NCBI RefSeq assembly: GCF_900100965.1
Contig: NZ_FMUJ01000003.1
Coordinates: 1-64,000, forward strand
DNA length: 64,000 bases
Source: Variovorax sp. EL159
GTDB lineage: Bacteria > Pseudomonadota > Gammaproteobacteria > Burkholderiales > Burkholderiaceae_C
Direction: 5' to 3'
Below are positions 8,473-17,275 of the stretch, in pieces. Made by a program: the position numbers and the translations under genes. The stretch's first letter is position 1. Every line of letters begins with the position of its first letter. Under the pieces are notes generated by a model. It ran no database searches and was not told the DNA's origin. It saw only the letters and a program-made list of their open reading frames with translations.

Positions 8473-11400
8473 TCAGGCTTCGGGTGCCACCGACCCGTGG
8501 CCGGGGCCGCCGAGCGCCGGCGTTTCGGCTGCCGGTTGTTGCTCTTCCTTCTCGTGGCGCGCCGCGATGAACAGGTACATCGCCGGCACCACGAACAGCG
8601 TGAACAGCGTGCCGATCGACAACCCGCTGAAGATCACGATGCCCATCGCCTTGCGACCTGCAGCACCGGCACCCGAGGCAATGACCAGCGGCAGCACGCC
8701 GAACACCATGGCCGCCGTCGTCATCAGGATCGGGCGCAGCCGGGTGCCGGAGGCCTCGACGATGGCGTCGAGCTTGCTCAGGCCCTGCTTCTGCAGGCGG
8801 TTCGCCACTTCGACGATCAGGATGCCGTGCTTGCTGATGAGGCCCATCAGCGTGACCAGCCCGACCTGCGTGTAGATGTTCATCGAGGCGAAGCCCCAGA
8901 AGATGAAGATCATGGCGCCGAAGAGGGCGAGCGGCACCGACACCAGGATCACCACCGGGTCGCGGAAGCTCTCGAACTGCGCGGCCAGTGCCAGGAACAC
9001 GATGATCAGCGCAAACACGAAGGTGATGGCGAAGTTGCCCGACTCCTGCACGAACTGGCGCGACTGCCCCGAGTAGTCGACCGTATAGCCGCTTGGTGCC
9101 AGCTGCTGCACCACGCCGCGCAGGTACTCCAGCGTTTCGCCCTGCGTGCCGCTGGGCACGCCCTGGATGGTCACGGAGTTCAGCTGCTGGAAGTGGTTCA
9201 CCGTCTCGGGCTGCACCGTGTACTTCAGGCTCGCGACCGTGCTGGCCGGCACCACGCCGTTGGGCGTCTTGATGTAGAAGTTCAGCACGTCCGAGGGGTT
9301 GAGCCGGTCGACCTGCTGCACCTGCGGGATCACCTTGTAGGAGCGGCCCGAGATCGAGAAGTAGTTGACGTAGCCGCCGCCCAGCGCCGCGCCGAGCGCG
9401 TTGCCCACGTCCTGCTGCGTGATGCCGAGCGACGCGATCTTGTCGCGGTCGACCACCACGGTGGCCTGCGGCAGGTCGATCTTCAGGTCGGCATCGATGT
9501 AGTAGAACTTTCCGTCCGCGCGCGCCTTGTCCATGATCTGCTGCGCGAGCGTGTTGAGGTTCTCGAACGGCTCCGTGGTCTTGATCACGAACTGCACCGG
9601 CAGGCCCGAGGCGCCCGGCAGCGCCGGGAACTGGAAGGCCACCACCTTGGCGCCGGCAATGCCGTTCCAGCGCTTTTGCAGGTCGGTCTGGATGTCGTGC
9701 GCGCTGCGCGTGCGCTCGTCCCAGGGCTTGAGCAGCACGCCGGCAATGCCCGCGTTGGTGCTCGGCACGCCGGTCAGCTGGAACAGCTGCGCGTATTCGG
9801 GCGTGTCGTGCGCGACCTTGAAGATCTGGTCGGCGTAGGTCTGCATCTGCGTGATGGTGGCCGTGGGCGCACCCACCACCTGCGACAGCACGATGCCCTG
9901 GTCTTCTTCAGGTGCCAGCTCCGACTTCGACATCTTGAACATCACGAACAAGAGCCCGATGAGGATGACGCCCATCACGATCATCACCGGCCAGGTGCGC
10001 AGCACGCCGCGCAGGATGAGCTGGTAGCGATGGTGCACGCGCTCGAAGATGTGCTCGATCTTCATCGCGAACTTGCCGCTGTCCTGCTCGGGCTTGAAGA
10101 TGCGCGAGCACATCATGGGCGACAGCGTGAGCGCCACCACGCCCGACACCACCACCGCCCCTGCGAGCGTGAAGGCGAACTCGGTGAAGAGCGAACCGGT
10201 CAGGCCGCCCTGGAAGCCGATGGGCACGTACACGGCCACCAGCACCACGGTCATCGCCAGAATGGGCCCGCCCAGCTCACGCGCCGCGAGCAGCGCGGCC
10301 TGCATGGGTGTCTTGCCCTCCCGCATGTGGCGGTCGACGTTCTCGACCACGATGATCGCGTCGTCCACCACCAGACCGATCGCCAGCACGAGCGCCAGCA
10401 GCGTGAGCAGGTTGATCGAGTAGCCCAGCACCAGCATCACGAAGAAGGTGCCGATCAGCGACAGCGGCATCGCGATCACCGGCACCAGCACTGCGCGCAG
10501 GCTGCCCAGGAAGAGGTAGATCACCACCGTCACGATCAGCAGCGCCTCGACCAGCGTCTTGATCACTTCGCTGATGGAGGTGTTGATGAAGTCGGTGGAG
10601 TCGTAGACGATCTTGCCGGTCAGGCCGCTGGGCAGCTGTGCCTGCAGCTCGGGGAAGGTCGTGCGCACCTGCTTGGCCACCTCGAGGATGTTGGCCTCGG
10701 GCGCGACCTTGATACCGATGAACACCGAGCGCACGCCGTTGAACGCGACGTTGAAGTCGTAGTTCTCGGAACCCAGCGTGACGGTGGCCACGTCCTGCAG
10801 CCGCACGATCGCGCCGTTGGCGCTCTTGACCGACAGCTGCTTGAACTCGTCCACGCTGTGCAGCGAGGTGCCGGCCGTCAGCGGCACGGTCACCATCTGG
10901 CCCTTGCTCGCGCCCACGGCCGCCAGGTAGTTGTTGGCCGACAGCGCCGCGCTCACGTCGGTGGCGGTCACGCCGAAGGCGGCCATTTTTTGCGCATCGA
11001 GCCAGGCGCGCAGCGCGAAGGTGCGCGCGCCCAGGATTTCAGCGGTCTGCACGCCGGGAATGGCGTTGAGCTTGGGCTGCACCACGCGCACCAGGAAGTC
11101 GGTGACGTTGTTGTTGGGCAGCGTGTCGCTGTAGAAGCCGATGTACATGGCATCGGTGGTCTGGCCCGTGGCGACGGTCAGCACCGGCTGCTGTGCCTGC
11201 GGCGGCAACTGGTTGCGCACCGAGTTGACCTGCGTGTTGATCTCGGTCAGCGCGCGGTTCGAGTCGTAGTTCAGCCGCAGGGTGGCGGTGATGGTCGACA
11301 CGCCCAGGCTGCTGGACGACGACAGGTAGTCGATGCCCTGAGCCTGCGACACGGCGGCTTCGAGCGGCTGCGTGATGAAGCCCGCGACCGTGGCCGCATC

Positions 11401-11562
11401 GGCGCCGTAGTAGGCGGTGCTGATGGTGACCACGCCGTTCTCGGTCTTCGGGTACTGGTTGACCGGCAGGCCCGAGAGCGCGCGCAGCCCCAGCACCACG
11501 ATCAGCAGGCTCACCACCATCGCCAGCACGGGCCGGCGGATGAAGATGTCGGTGAAGTTCAT
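8473..11562 (-). CDS. RND efflux transporter permease (HAE1/AcrB type)
   Basis: A 1029-residue inner-membrane pump starting MNFTDIFIRRPVLAMVVSLLIV, the usual HAE1-type N-terminus. It has about twelve membrane segments in two halves. TM4 contains LVVDDAIIVVENV, with the acidic pair used for proton relay in this family. The large periplasmic loops include GVQTAEILGARTFALRAWLD. It would drive proton-coupled export of drugs or other amphiphiles across both membranes with the adaptor and outer-membrane channel encoded just upstream. The gap to the adaptor gene is 10 bp, so the genes are one operon. Residues alone do not give the substrate. No local regulator is present. Confidence 0.93.
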   Translation of the reverse strand: MNFTDIFIRRPVLAMVVSLLIVVLGLRALSGLPVNQYPKTENGVVTISTAYYGADAATVAGFITQPLEAAVSQAQGIDYLSSSSSLGVSTITATLRLNYDSNRALTEINTQVNSVRNQLPPQAQQPVLTVATGQTTDAMYIGFYSDTLPNNNVTDFLVRVVQPKLNAIPGVQTAEILGARTFALRAWLDAQKMAAFGVTATDVSAALSANNYLAAVGASKGQMVTVPLTAGTSLHSVDEFKQLSVKSANGAIVRLQDVATVTLGSENYDFNVAFNGVRSVFIGIKVAPEANILEVAKQVRTTFPELQAQLPSGLTGKIVYDSTDFINTSISEVIKTLVEALLIVTVVIYLFLGSLRAVLVPVIAMPLSLIGTFFVMLVLGYSINLLTLLALVLAIGLVVDDAIIVVENVDRHMREGKTPMQAALLAARELGGPILAMTVVLVAVYVPIGFQGGLTGSLFTEFAFTLAGAVVVSGVVALTLSPMMCSRIFKPEQDSGKFAMKIEHIFERVHHRYQLILRGVLRTWPVMIVMGVILIGLLFVMFKMSKSELAPEEDQGIVLSQVVGAPTATITQMQTYADQIFKVAHDTPEYAQLFQLTGVPSTNAGIAGVLLKPWDERTRSAHDIQTDLQKRWNGIAGAKVVAFQFPALPGASGLPVQFVIKTTEPFENLNTLAQQIMDKARADGKFYYIDADLKIDLPQATVVVDRDKIASLGITQQDVGNALGAALGGGYVNYFSISGRSYKVIPQVQQVDRLNPSDVLNFYIKTPNGVVPASTVASLKYTVQPETVNHFQQLNSVTIQGVPSGTQGETLEYLRGVVQQLAPSGYTVDYSGQSRQFVQESGNFAITFVFALIIVFLALAAQFESFRDPVVILVSVPLALFGAMIFIFWGFASMNIYTQVGLVTLMGLISKHGILIVEVANRLQKQGLSKLDAIVEASGTRLRPILMTTAAMVFGVLPLVIASGAGAAGRKAMGIVIFSGLSIGTLFTLFVVPAMYLFIAARHEKEEQQPAAETPALGGPGHGSVAPEA

Positions 11563-11572
11563 GCGGTCGGCC

Positions 11573-12772
11573 TCACTTTTCCTGCGGCGTCGGGTTCGGG
11601 CTGTTGGCCGGCTGGACGCTGTTGTCGACGGCGACCGGCGTGCCGTTCTTCAGCTTGTTCTGTCCGCTGCTCACGACCACCTGGCCGGCTTCCAGGCCCT
11701 TGACGATGGCGATCTGGTCGCCGCGCGTCGGGCCGGTCTCGACGAAGACCTGCTGCGCCACGAGCTGTTGTCCGCTCGGCGCGTTGTTGTTGGCAGGGGC
11801 CGCCGGTGCAGCCGGTGCGCCAGGGGCAGCGGGTGCCGCAGGCGCGGTGGCGGCCTTGAATGCATCGGCCGTCTTCACGACGAACACCGTCGAGCCGTAC
11901 GGGTTGTAGGTGACGGCAGTGGAGGGCAGCGTGAGCTGTTCCTGCGAGCCGCCGATGTCGATCTTCACGGTGGCGAACATGCCCGGCAGCAGCAACTGCT
12001 TCGGATTCGAGATGGTCGCCTCGACCTGCACGTTGCGCGTGGTGGCGTCCACCTTCGGGCTGATCGCGTTGATCTTGCCGCTGAAGGCCTGGCCGGGGAA
12101 AGTGTCGACCGAGAGGTTGACCACCTGGCCGACCGCCAGTCCGGAGAGCTGTTGCTGCGGCAGCGTGAAGTCGACGTAGATCGGGTCGAGCGTCTGCAGC
12201 GTGACCAGCTTGTCGCCCGCATTCACGTACTGGCCCGGGTTCAGCGTGGTGATGCCTAGGCGGCCGGAGAAGGGCGCGCGGATCGACTTCTTGGCCACCA
12301 CGGCGGCCTGCTGCTCGACCTGTGCGCGCTTGGCCTTCAGGTCGTTCGTGTCGGCGTCGATCTGCGCCTGGCTCACGGCCTGCACCGCGAGCTGCGCCTG
12401 GTCGCGCTTGAGCACGATGGCGGCTTGCGCGGCGGCGGCTTCGGCGGAATGCAGCAGGGCGATGTCGGAGTCGGCGTTCAGCTCGACCAGCAGCGCGCCG
12501 GCCTTCACGTCCTGCCCGGACTTGAAGTGCACGTTGCGCACCAGTCCGGCCACTTCGGTGCTAAGGTCGGCGCCACGCACCGGGTTCAGCGTGCCGACCG
12601 CGGCGAACTGCGATTGCCAGTTCAGCTTCTGCACCTGCACCGTCGACACGGTCTGCGGGGCGGGCTTGGGCACGGCGGCAATCAACGCGCGGATCTGCAG
12701 GAACTTGCCGAGCGCCAGGGCGGCGACCAGCAGCAGCACGCAGCCGATCATGATGATCATTCTCCGGGTCAT
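11573..12772 (-). CDS. RND efflux periplasmic adaptor (membrane fusion protein)
   Basis: A 399-residue protein with an N-terminal membrane anchor (about residues 5-25). The MFP pattern follows: a lipoyl/biotinyl-like half GLVRNVHFKSGQDVKAGALLVELN, an alpha-hairpin rich in Gln/Ala, the second half SIRAPFSGRLGITTLNPGQYVNAGDKLVTL, a beta-barrel and a membrane-proximal domain. It couples the RND pump to the outer-membrane factor. An Ala/Pro-rich stretch of about 30 residues (KAATAPAAPAAPGAPAAPAA and onward) interrupts the membrane-proximal region near residue 310; this looks like low-complexity expansion within a loop. It lies between the channel and pump genes in the same operon. Confidence 0.92.
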   Translation of the reverse strand: MTRRMIIMIGCVLLLVAALALGKFLQIRALIAAVPKPAPQTVSTVQVQKLNWQSQFAAVGTLNPVRGADLSTEVAGLVRNVHFKSGQDVKAGALLVELNADSDIALLHSAEAAAAQAAIVLKRDQAQLAVQAVSQAQIDADTNDLKAKRAQVEQQAAVVAKKSIRAPFSGRLGITTLNPGQYVNAGDKLVTLQTLDPIYVDFTLPQQQLSGLAVGQVVNLSVDTFPGQAFSGKINAISPKVDATTRNVQVEATISNPKQLLLPGMFATVKIDIGGSQEQLTLPSTAVTYNPYGSTVFVVKTADAFKAATAPAAPAAPGAPAAPAAPANNNAPSGQQLVAQQVFVETGPTRGDQIAIVKGLEAGQVVVSSGQNKLKNGTPVAVDNSVQPANSPNPTPQEK

Positions 12773-12846
12773 GGGTAGGCTTCTCTTCGAGTTATGGATG
12801 AAGGGGTGTGGTGCTGCGGCATGGCGAGGTCATGCCGCAGCGGGGT

Positions 12847-14445
12847 TCAGTTCTGCGCCGGTGCCGCTGCGGGCGTGGCGCCGGCGGCCGGGGCGATGGA
12901 CGCGTTGGCGAGTTCGCCGCGGTTCCACCAGCCGCCGCCCAGGGCCTGGAAGAGGGCGGCCGTGTCGGCATAGCGCGCGGCCTGGGCCTGCACCAGCGCG
13001 GTGTGCGTCTGGAGCCAGGCCTGCTGCGCGGTCAGGAGCTGCACATAGCTGACGGCGCCGGCACGAAACTGCGTCGTCGTCAGGTCGAGCGATTGCCGGG
13101 CCAGCGATTCGGCCGTGGCCTGGGTCTGCAACGCGGTGGCGTCGAGTTCGAGCGCGCGCAAGGCATCGGCCACGTTCTGGAAGGCCCCGAGCACGGTGTT
13201 GCGGTACTGCGCCGCCGCCGAGTCGTATGCAGCCTCTGCTGCGCGTTTCTGCGCCCGCAGCGCGCCGCCATTGAAGAGCGGCTGCGTGAGCCCGGCGCCG
13301 ACGCTCCACAAGGTGGTCGGGCCGCTGAACAGATCGCGTGCGCGCGTCGCGCTGTTGCCGTAGCTGCCCGAGAGCTGGATCTGCGGATAGAGGTTGGCGG
13401 TGGCCACGCCGACGGCGGCGCTGGCCTGGTGCAGCTGTGCTTCGCTGGCGCGCACGTCAGGCCGCTGCCGGGCCAGCTCCGACGGCAGCGAGAGCGGCAC
13501 GGCCTGCGGCAGCGTGAGGCTCGACAGGTCGAACTCGGGCAGGCCCGCTTCGGAGGGCAGGCGCCCCGCGAACACCGCGAGCTGATGGCGCGTTTGTGCG
13601 AGCGACTTCTCGATGGGGGGCAGGGTGGCCTGCGTCTGCGCGACTTGCGTGCGTTGCTGCAGCACGATCGACTTGGGAATGGCGCCGGTGTCGAATTGCT
13701 TTTCGATCACGCTCAATTGCTCGCGCTGTGCCTGCAGCACTTCGCGCGTGGCCTGCAACTGCGCCCGCAGCGAGGCTTCGCGGATGGCGGTGGTCACGAG
13801 GTTCGCGGTCAGCGTGAGGTAGACCGCCTCGACCTGGTAGCGCTGCGCCTCGACGGCGGCCTGCGCGCCTTCGACCTGGCGGCGCGCGCCGCCGAACACG
13901 TCGAGGTTGTAGCTGACGTTGATCGACGCGTTGTAAAGAGAAAGCAGTTGCCCGCCCGGCACCTGGGTGGTGACCTGCGATGCCCGCTCGCGCTGCGCAC
14001 CGAGCTGTGCGTTGACCTGCGGCCACAGCAGGTTGCCGGACTTCGCTTCGTAGGTGGCTTCGGCTTCGCGCAGCGCGGCCTGTGCGGACGCGAGCGTGGG
14101 GCTCTGCGCGAGCGAGGCACGAATCAGCTGGTCGAGTGGCTCCGAGCGGAACACCTCCCACCACTGCGCGGGAATGTCGCGGCCCGCCAGCAGCTCTTGC
14201 GACTGGCCGCCCGGCACCGCCGCCTGCGCCGTTCGCGGGGGCATGGGGGCGGGCGTGTAGTCGGCGCCCTTGGCGGCGGCTGGCAGATCGGGCGTCGCGA
14301 AGTCGGGACCGACCGCACAGGCGCTCAGGAACAGGGCCGCGCCGAGCACGGCACCATGAGCGGGCCACCCCGGCCGCCGGCGCGCGATGGCCGCGCGCGA
14401 CGAACTGGGGTGATCCTCCAACGCATTGTTTTCTTGATGGGGCAT
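12847..14445 (-). CDS. NodT/OprM-family outer-membrane factor, lipoprotein
   Basis: A 532-residue TolC-like channel from the ATG at 14445. The frame is open further upstream, but the extra part has no signal. The signal segment after Arg-rich residues 22-24 ends in the lipobox LSAC (Cys43), followed by AVGPDFATPDLP, typical of NodT-type efflux lipoproteins. Two repeated outer-membrane-efflux-protein domains follow, with WWEVFRSEPLDQLIRASLAQSPTL in the first and SLPSELARQRPDVRASEAQL in the second. It would complete the tripartite pump. The gene order is channel first, unlike the usual adaptor-pump-channel. A weak ribosome binding site leaves some doubt about the start. Confidence 0.9.
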   Translation of the reverse strand: MPHQENNALEDHPSSSRAAIARRRPGWPAHGAVLGAALFLSACAVGPDFATPDLPAAAKGADYTPAPMPPRTAQAAVPGGQSQELLAGRDIPAQWWEVFRSEPLDQLIRASLAQSPTLASAQAALREAEATYEAKSGNLLWPQVNAQLGAQRERASQVTTQVPGGQLLSLYNASINVSYNLDVFGGARRQVEGAQAAVEAQRYQVEAVYLTLTANLVTTAIREASLRAQLQATREVLQAQREQLSVIEKQFDTGAIPKSIVLQQRTQVAQTQATLPPIEKSLAQTRHQLAVFAGRLPSEAGLPEFDLSSLTLPQAVPLSLPSELARQRPDVRASEAQLHQASAAVGVATANLYPQIQLSGSYGNSATRARDLFSGPTTLWSVGAGLTQPLFNGGALRAQKRAAEAAYDSAAAQYRNTVLGAFQNVADALRALELDATALQTQATAESLARQSLDLTTTQFRAGAVSYVQLLTAQQAWLQTHTALVQAQAARYADTAALFQALGGGWWNRGELANASIAPAAGATPAAAPAQN

Positions 14446-14699
14446 GGGGCAGCGTTTGTACACCCGGAAAGGCCGGGGTAACTGACTTTCCTGAAATGTC
14501 GCTGCACGCGCGCCACGGCGCAAGAGCGGTGCGACGAAATTGGTACTACAAGGCGCGAAAAGCGCGGGCATGGCGCGAAGTGCACTGGCTGCGAAAACCT
14601 CTTTTCTTTTCGCCGAAGTCGAATCTGTTCCAGGCGGAGGCCCGTATGGATGACAGCCGCCGCGATTCTGCAGCGGTCCATTCAACCAGGAGCATCTCC

Positions 14700-15260
14700 A
14701 TGCAAAGAACATTCCATCGCCTCGCCGGCATGACCCTTGCCATCGCGATTTCCGTCGGTGCCATCTCGGCCATGGCCGCTTCCGTCATGGTGGGCGGCGC
14801 GCCGATGCTACCGACCAAGGACATCATCGACAACGCCGTCAACTCCAAGGACCACACCACGCTGGTCGCTGCCGTCAAGGCGGCGGGGCTGGTCGATACG
14901 TTGAAGGGCCCGGGTCCATTCACCGTGTTCGCCCCGACCAACGAAGCCTTCGCCGCGCTGCCCGCCGGCACTGTCGACACGCTGCTCAAGCCCGAGAGCA
15001 AGGACGCGTTGACCGGCGTGCTGACGTATCACGTCGTGGCCGGCAAGCTCGATGCGGCCGAACTGAAGAAAGAGATCAAGGCGGGCAAGGGTTCGGCCGA
15101 ACTCAAGACCGTGGCGGGTGGCCTGCTGGTTGCCAAGGAGAAGGGCGGCAAGATCACGATCACCGACGAGAAGGGCGGCACGGCCACGGTGACCATTCCC
15201 AATGTCTACCAGTCGAACGGTGTGATCCACGTGGTCAACAAGGTTCTGCTGCCGAAGTAA
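14700..15260 (+). CDS. Secreted fasciclin (FAS1) domain protein
   Basis: A 186-residue protein starting at an ATG with an AGGAG ribosome binding site. A signal peptide ends near residue 27 (ISAMAAS). A single FAS1 domain fills the rest, with family motifs TLVAAVKAAGLVDTLKGPGP, FTVFAPTNEAFAALP, LTYHVVAGKL and NGVIHVVNKVLLP. Single-domain bacterial FAS1 proteins are periplasmic or extracellular and are linked to adhesion or biofilm, but the exact role is usually unknown. The gene is divergent from the efflux operon by 254 bp and stands alone; its 3' end lies beside a dispersed repeat. Confidence 0.92.
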   Translation: MQRTFHRLAGMTLAIAISVGAISAMAASVMVGGAPMLPTKDIIDNAVNSKDHTTLVAAVKAAGLVDTLKGPGPFTVFAPTNEAFAALPAGTVDTLLKPESKDALTGVLTYHVVAGKLDAAELKKEIKAGKGSAELKTVAGGLLVAKEKGGKITITDEKGGTATVTIPNVYQSNGVIHVVNKVLLPK

Positions 15261-15287
15261 TTTCAGCAGTCTTCGTCTTCTTCCAGA

Positions 15288-15378
15288 AACACCGGGGAAC
15301 CGGCTTCGTCGGGCCTCAGGTGTTGCCCCCGATAGAGGGTTGGCGCAGCGACATGAAGTGCGCGCAGCCTGGGGGCGA
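15288..15378 (+). repeat. 91-bp dispersed intergenic repeat, copy A
   Basis: This stretch matches 35273-35364 in the same orientation at roughly 80% identity. Conserved blocks are GGAACCGGCTT, CGGGCC, GGTGTTGCCCCC, AGCGACA, GAAGTGCGCG and CTGGGGG. It lies between convergent genes, just after the fasciclin stop. Its function is unknown. The repeated occurrence in unrelated intergenic sites suggests a small dispersed family like REP/MITE elements (inference). Confidence 0.8.
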
Positions 15379-15390
15379 GCAACAAGCCCT

Positions 15391-15420
15391 AAAAAAAACA
15401 GCCCGCACGAGGCGGGCTGG
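15391..15420 (-). terminator. Intrinsic terminator for the S24 repressor gene
   Basis: The arms CAGCCCGC (15399-15406) and GCGGGCTG (15412-15419) form an 8-bp stem with a 5-nt loop. On the minus strand it is followed by eight T (A8 at 15391-15398), so it works in the direction of the repressor gene, 138 bp beyond its stop. Confidence 0.85.
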
Positions 15421-15557
15421 AAGGTGACCTGCTGGAGGAGGGAGGATCAGAGAGTGCAGGCCACAGGGAGAGCCATGACTATCTCTTTTGAACCTGCCCG
15501 CAACCTGACCTTTTGCCCCCGTGCGAAGGTGAAGAAATGTGAAGATGCGCGAGGGCC

Positions 15558-16265
15558 TCAGTCTTCGTCTTCCCACTTTCCGATGACGGTGCCGAGCACG
15601 GTGAACTTGGTGCGGATCGGCTCGTGCTTCGGGTTCAGCGGCAGCAGCCAGGTGCGATCGTCCTGCTGCTTGAATTCCTTGAAGGTGATCAGGTTGCCCT
15701 CTTCGAGCCGGGCGATGACGCGCTCGCCATCGTCCGGAGTCTTGAGGTTGGTGTCGACGAAGATGATCGAGCCTTCGGGGTAGCTCTTCAACTCGCCGCT
15801 TTGCGCGGTCATGCTGTCGCCCTGCACCCGCAGCGCATAGGTATCGGGGCTGTGATGGGCGACGCAGGGAATCCAGCGGTCGGTGGTCAGTGCGCTGGTC
15901 TTCTCCCACTTGGCGACCTGCGACCAGGAAATGAGCGGCACGGTGTCGGGTGTGCCGGGCGCGAAGCACGGCACTTCCGGCGGCACGCGCACGACGCGGT
16001 AAAGGGCGGCGGGCTCGTTGACGCTGTTCTGCGACTTGCGGATCTGCACCGGGTCCCAGGGCGCCGGGCCGTCGCCCGTGTCGAGCCAGTTGGGGTCGGC
16101 GCGGTAGACGCGTGCCAGCGCCAGCAGGCCGATGGTGCGCGTGGTGTCGCCACGTTCGATCTTCGAGATGCTCGCCTGCTTGACGCCGGAGGCGGCCTCA
16201 GCTTGGCGCTGAGTCATCTTCGCGTACTTGCGGGCGGCCTTGGCGCGTGTGGCAATAGTCTCCAT
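15558..16265 (-). CDS. Phage-type repressor: XRE helix-turn-helix plus S24 (LexA/CI-like) peptidase
   Basis: A 235-residue protein. Residues 5-60 form an XRE helix-turn-helix (MTQRQAEAASGVKQASISKIERGDTT, given here in part). The C-terminal half is an S24 peptidase with catalytic Ser151 in QGDSM and Lys196 in LITFKEF, the Ser/Lys dyad of LexA and CI proteins. It is therefore a repressor probably able to cleave itself upon RecA activation. It faces a small Cro-like gene across a 69-bp AT-rich region, a layout typical of a lambdoid switch. No other phage genes are nearby. The start ATG has no clear ribosome binding site and the message may be nearly leaderless. Confidence 0.88.
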   Translation of the reverse strand: METIATRAKAARKYAKMTQRQAEAASGVKQASISKIERGDTTRTIGLLALARVYRADPNWLDTGDGPAPWDPVQIRKSQNSVNEPAALYRVVRVPPEVPCFAPGTPDTVPLISWSQVAKWEKTSALTTDRWIPCVAHHSPDTYALRVQGDSMTAQSGELKSYPEGSIIFVDTNLKTPDDGERVIARLEEGNLITFKEFKQQDDRTWLLPLNPKHEPIRTKFTVLGTVIGKWEDED

Positions 16266-16334
16266 GGACTGAAGATTTAAGCCTATGTGAATATTACCTT
16301 TAAACTGAGAAATATAAAAAAGGGAGTGTTTGTC
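16266..16334. promoter_or_regulatory. AT-rich divergent promoter/operator region of the repressor switch
   Basis: These 69 bp between the repressor and the Cro-like gene are far more AT-rich than everything around them, with AATATT, TTTAAA and AATATAAAAAA. Divergent promoters and the repressor operators should lie here. I see no perfect operator dyad. Confidence 0.55.
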
Positions 16335-16562
16335 ATGAAGCCACGTGAATTGGTGCTGGCGCTGAGGGCCATGGGGCTCACGCAAAAGCAGATACAGGAA
16401 CGAACCGGGATCCCGCAGCCCACGGTCAGCAAGATCGGGCTGGGGCGGGTCAACGACGTGATGTCGCGCCACTATCTGGCGCTGTTGCACGCCCACGAAC
16501 AGGCGGTGAAAGAGGCGACCATCCGGCCGGCGCCCTTTGCCTGGCCACGCCTTCATGAATGA
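16335..16562 (+). CDS. Small Cro-like helix-turn-helix protein
   Basis: A 75-residue protein from the ATG at 16335, chosen over one 48 bp upstream because a GGGAG ribosome binding site lies 9 bp before it. Residues 14-40 form a helix-turn-helix (LTQKQIQERTGIPQPTVSKI). The small size and divergent position opposite an S24 repressor fit a Cro-like partner. The stop overlaps the next short reading frame. No other domain is present. Confidence 0.72.
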   Translation: MKPRELVLALRAMGLTQKQIQERTGIPQPTVSKIGLGRVNDVMSRHYLALLHAHEQAVKEATIRPAPFAWPRLHE

Positions 16563-16565
16563 ACG

Positions 16566-16799
16566 GTGCGCAGGCCTTCGTCGCCGGGCCTGTGGCTCGA
16601 CCGCGCACTGTGCGCGCTGCTGGCGTTGCTGTCCCTCGCGACGCTGATCTACGGGCTTCTGGCGGCGCGCCATGGCATTGCCGGCGGTGGCGCCTTCGGG
16701 CTGATCGGCGCGCTGGGCGCGGCGATGGTGCTGTTCGACGGCGAGGCGCTCAGGCGCTCGCGTGCGCTTCGGGCGGCGCGAGAGCGAGAGTGGCGCTGA
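16566..16799 (+). CDS. Small two-helix membrane protein, unknown function
   Basis: A possible 77-residue product from a GTG four bases beyond the Cro-like stop. It has two hydrophobic segments (about 10-30 LDRALCALLALLSLATLIYG, and 38-56 GIAGGGAFGLIGALGAAMVL), each bounded by Arg, and a very basic C-terminal tail. It overlaps the tail of the convergent downstream gene by 50 bp. I recognise no family. An overlapping alternative frame starting at 16559 lacks this hydrophobic pattern. Close spacing suggests co-expression with the Cro-like gene. Confidence 0.5.
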   Translation: MRRPSSPGLWLDRALCALLALLSLATLIYGLLAARHGIAGGGAFGLIGALGAAMVLFDGEALRRSRALRAAREREWR

Positions 16800-17253
16800 C
16801 GCGCACGCAGTCCTTGATGTGCTGTTCGCCCAGGGCGCGCAGCGCCGCATAGCCGAGTGCGGCAGACACGATCTGCCCGGCAATCGGCACGTACTTGGTC
16901 GCCTGCTTGGCCGTCAGGCGAACGCCCGCGTGCTTGGCCAGCCGGATCAGCAGGTCGCGCGTGACCAGCCGCCCGACCAGCAGGGCGCCCACCGTGGTGG
17001 CCGCCTTCTGGATGCGCTCGCGCTGGTGCGGCGCGAGCCTTTCGACCTGGGTGACCGAGAGCCCGAACTCGGCGCTGATCTGCGGCACCAGCCGCGAGAG
17101 CAGGGCCGCGTCGGCTGCCCAATCGATGCCGGGCAGCGGTACCGCGCTGGCGGCGGCCGCCATCAGGGCCTTGCGACCGATCAGGCGGCGGCTGCGGTGG
17201 ACCGCCGCGATCAGCTTTTCGTCGCCTTGGGCGAGTTCGATGGCAGACGGCAT
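16750..17253 (-). CDS. DUF697/YcjF-like membrane-associated protein
   Basis: A 167-residue protein. Gly/Ala-rich hydrophobic segments (AAAASAVPLPGIDWAADAALLS and YVPIAGQIVSAALGYAALRA, given here in part) surround a polar helical region with LSVTQVERLAPHQRERIQK. This arrangement, with a P-L-P-G/PIAG hydrophobic pair, resembles the DUF697/YcjF family. Its function is not established. The gene follows the ABC-F gene on the same strand by 22 bp and may be its last operon member. Its 3' end overlaps the convergent small membrane protein gene. Confidence 0.65.
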   Translation of the reverse strand: MPSAIELAQGDEKLIAAVHRSRRLIGRKALMAAAASAVPLPGIDWAADAALLSRLVPQISAEFGLSVTQVERLAPHQRERIQKAATTVGALLVGRLVTRDLLIRLAKHAGVRLTAKQATKYVPIAGQIVSAALGYAALRALGEQHIKDCVRVSATLALAPPEAHASA

Positions 17254-17275
17254 GCGGAGTCCTTTTTCTGCCGCG

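Noticed and set aside
8077..11703. Open plus-strand frame of about 1200 codons opposite the RND pump
   Set aside because: The translation is rich in His/Arg/Gln/Asp repeats without any domain. The minus frame is an unmistakable HAE1 pump.
15379..15557. A small gene between the dispersed repeat and the S24 repressor
   Set aside because: Only the minus-strand terminator is convincing; the open frames here lack ribosome binding sites and protein-like content.
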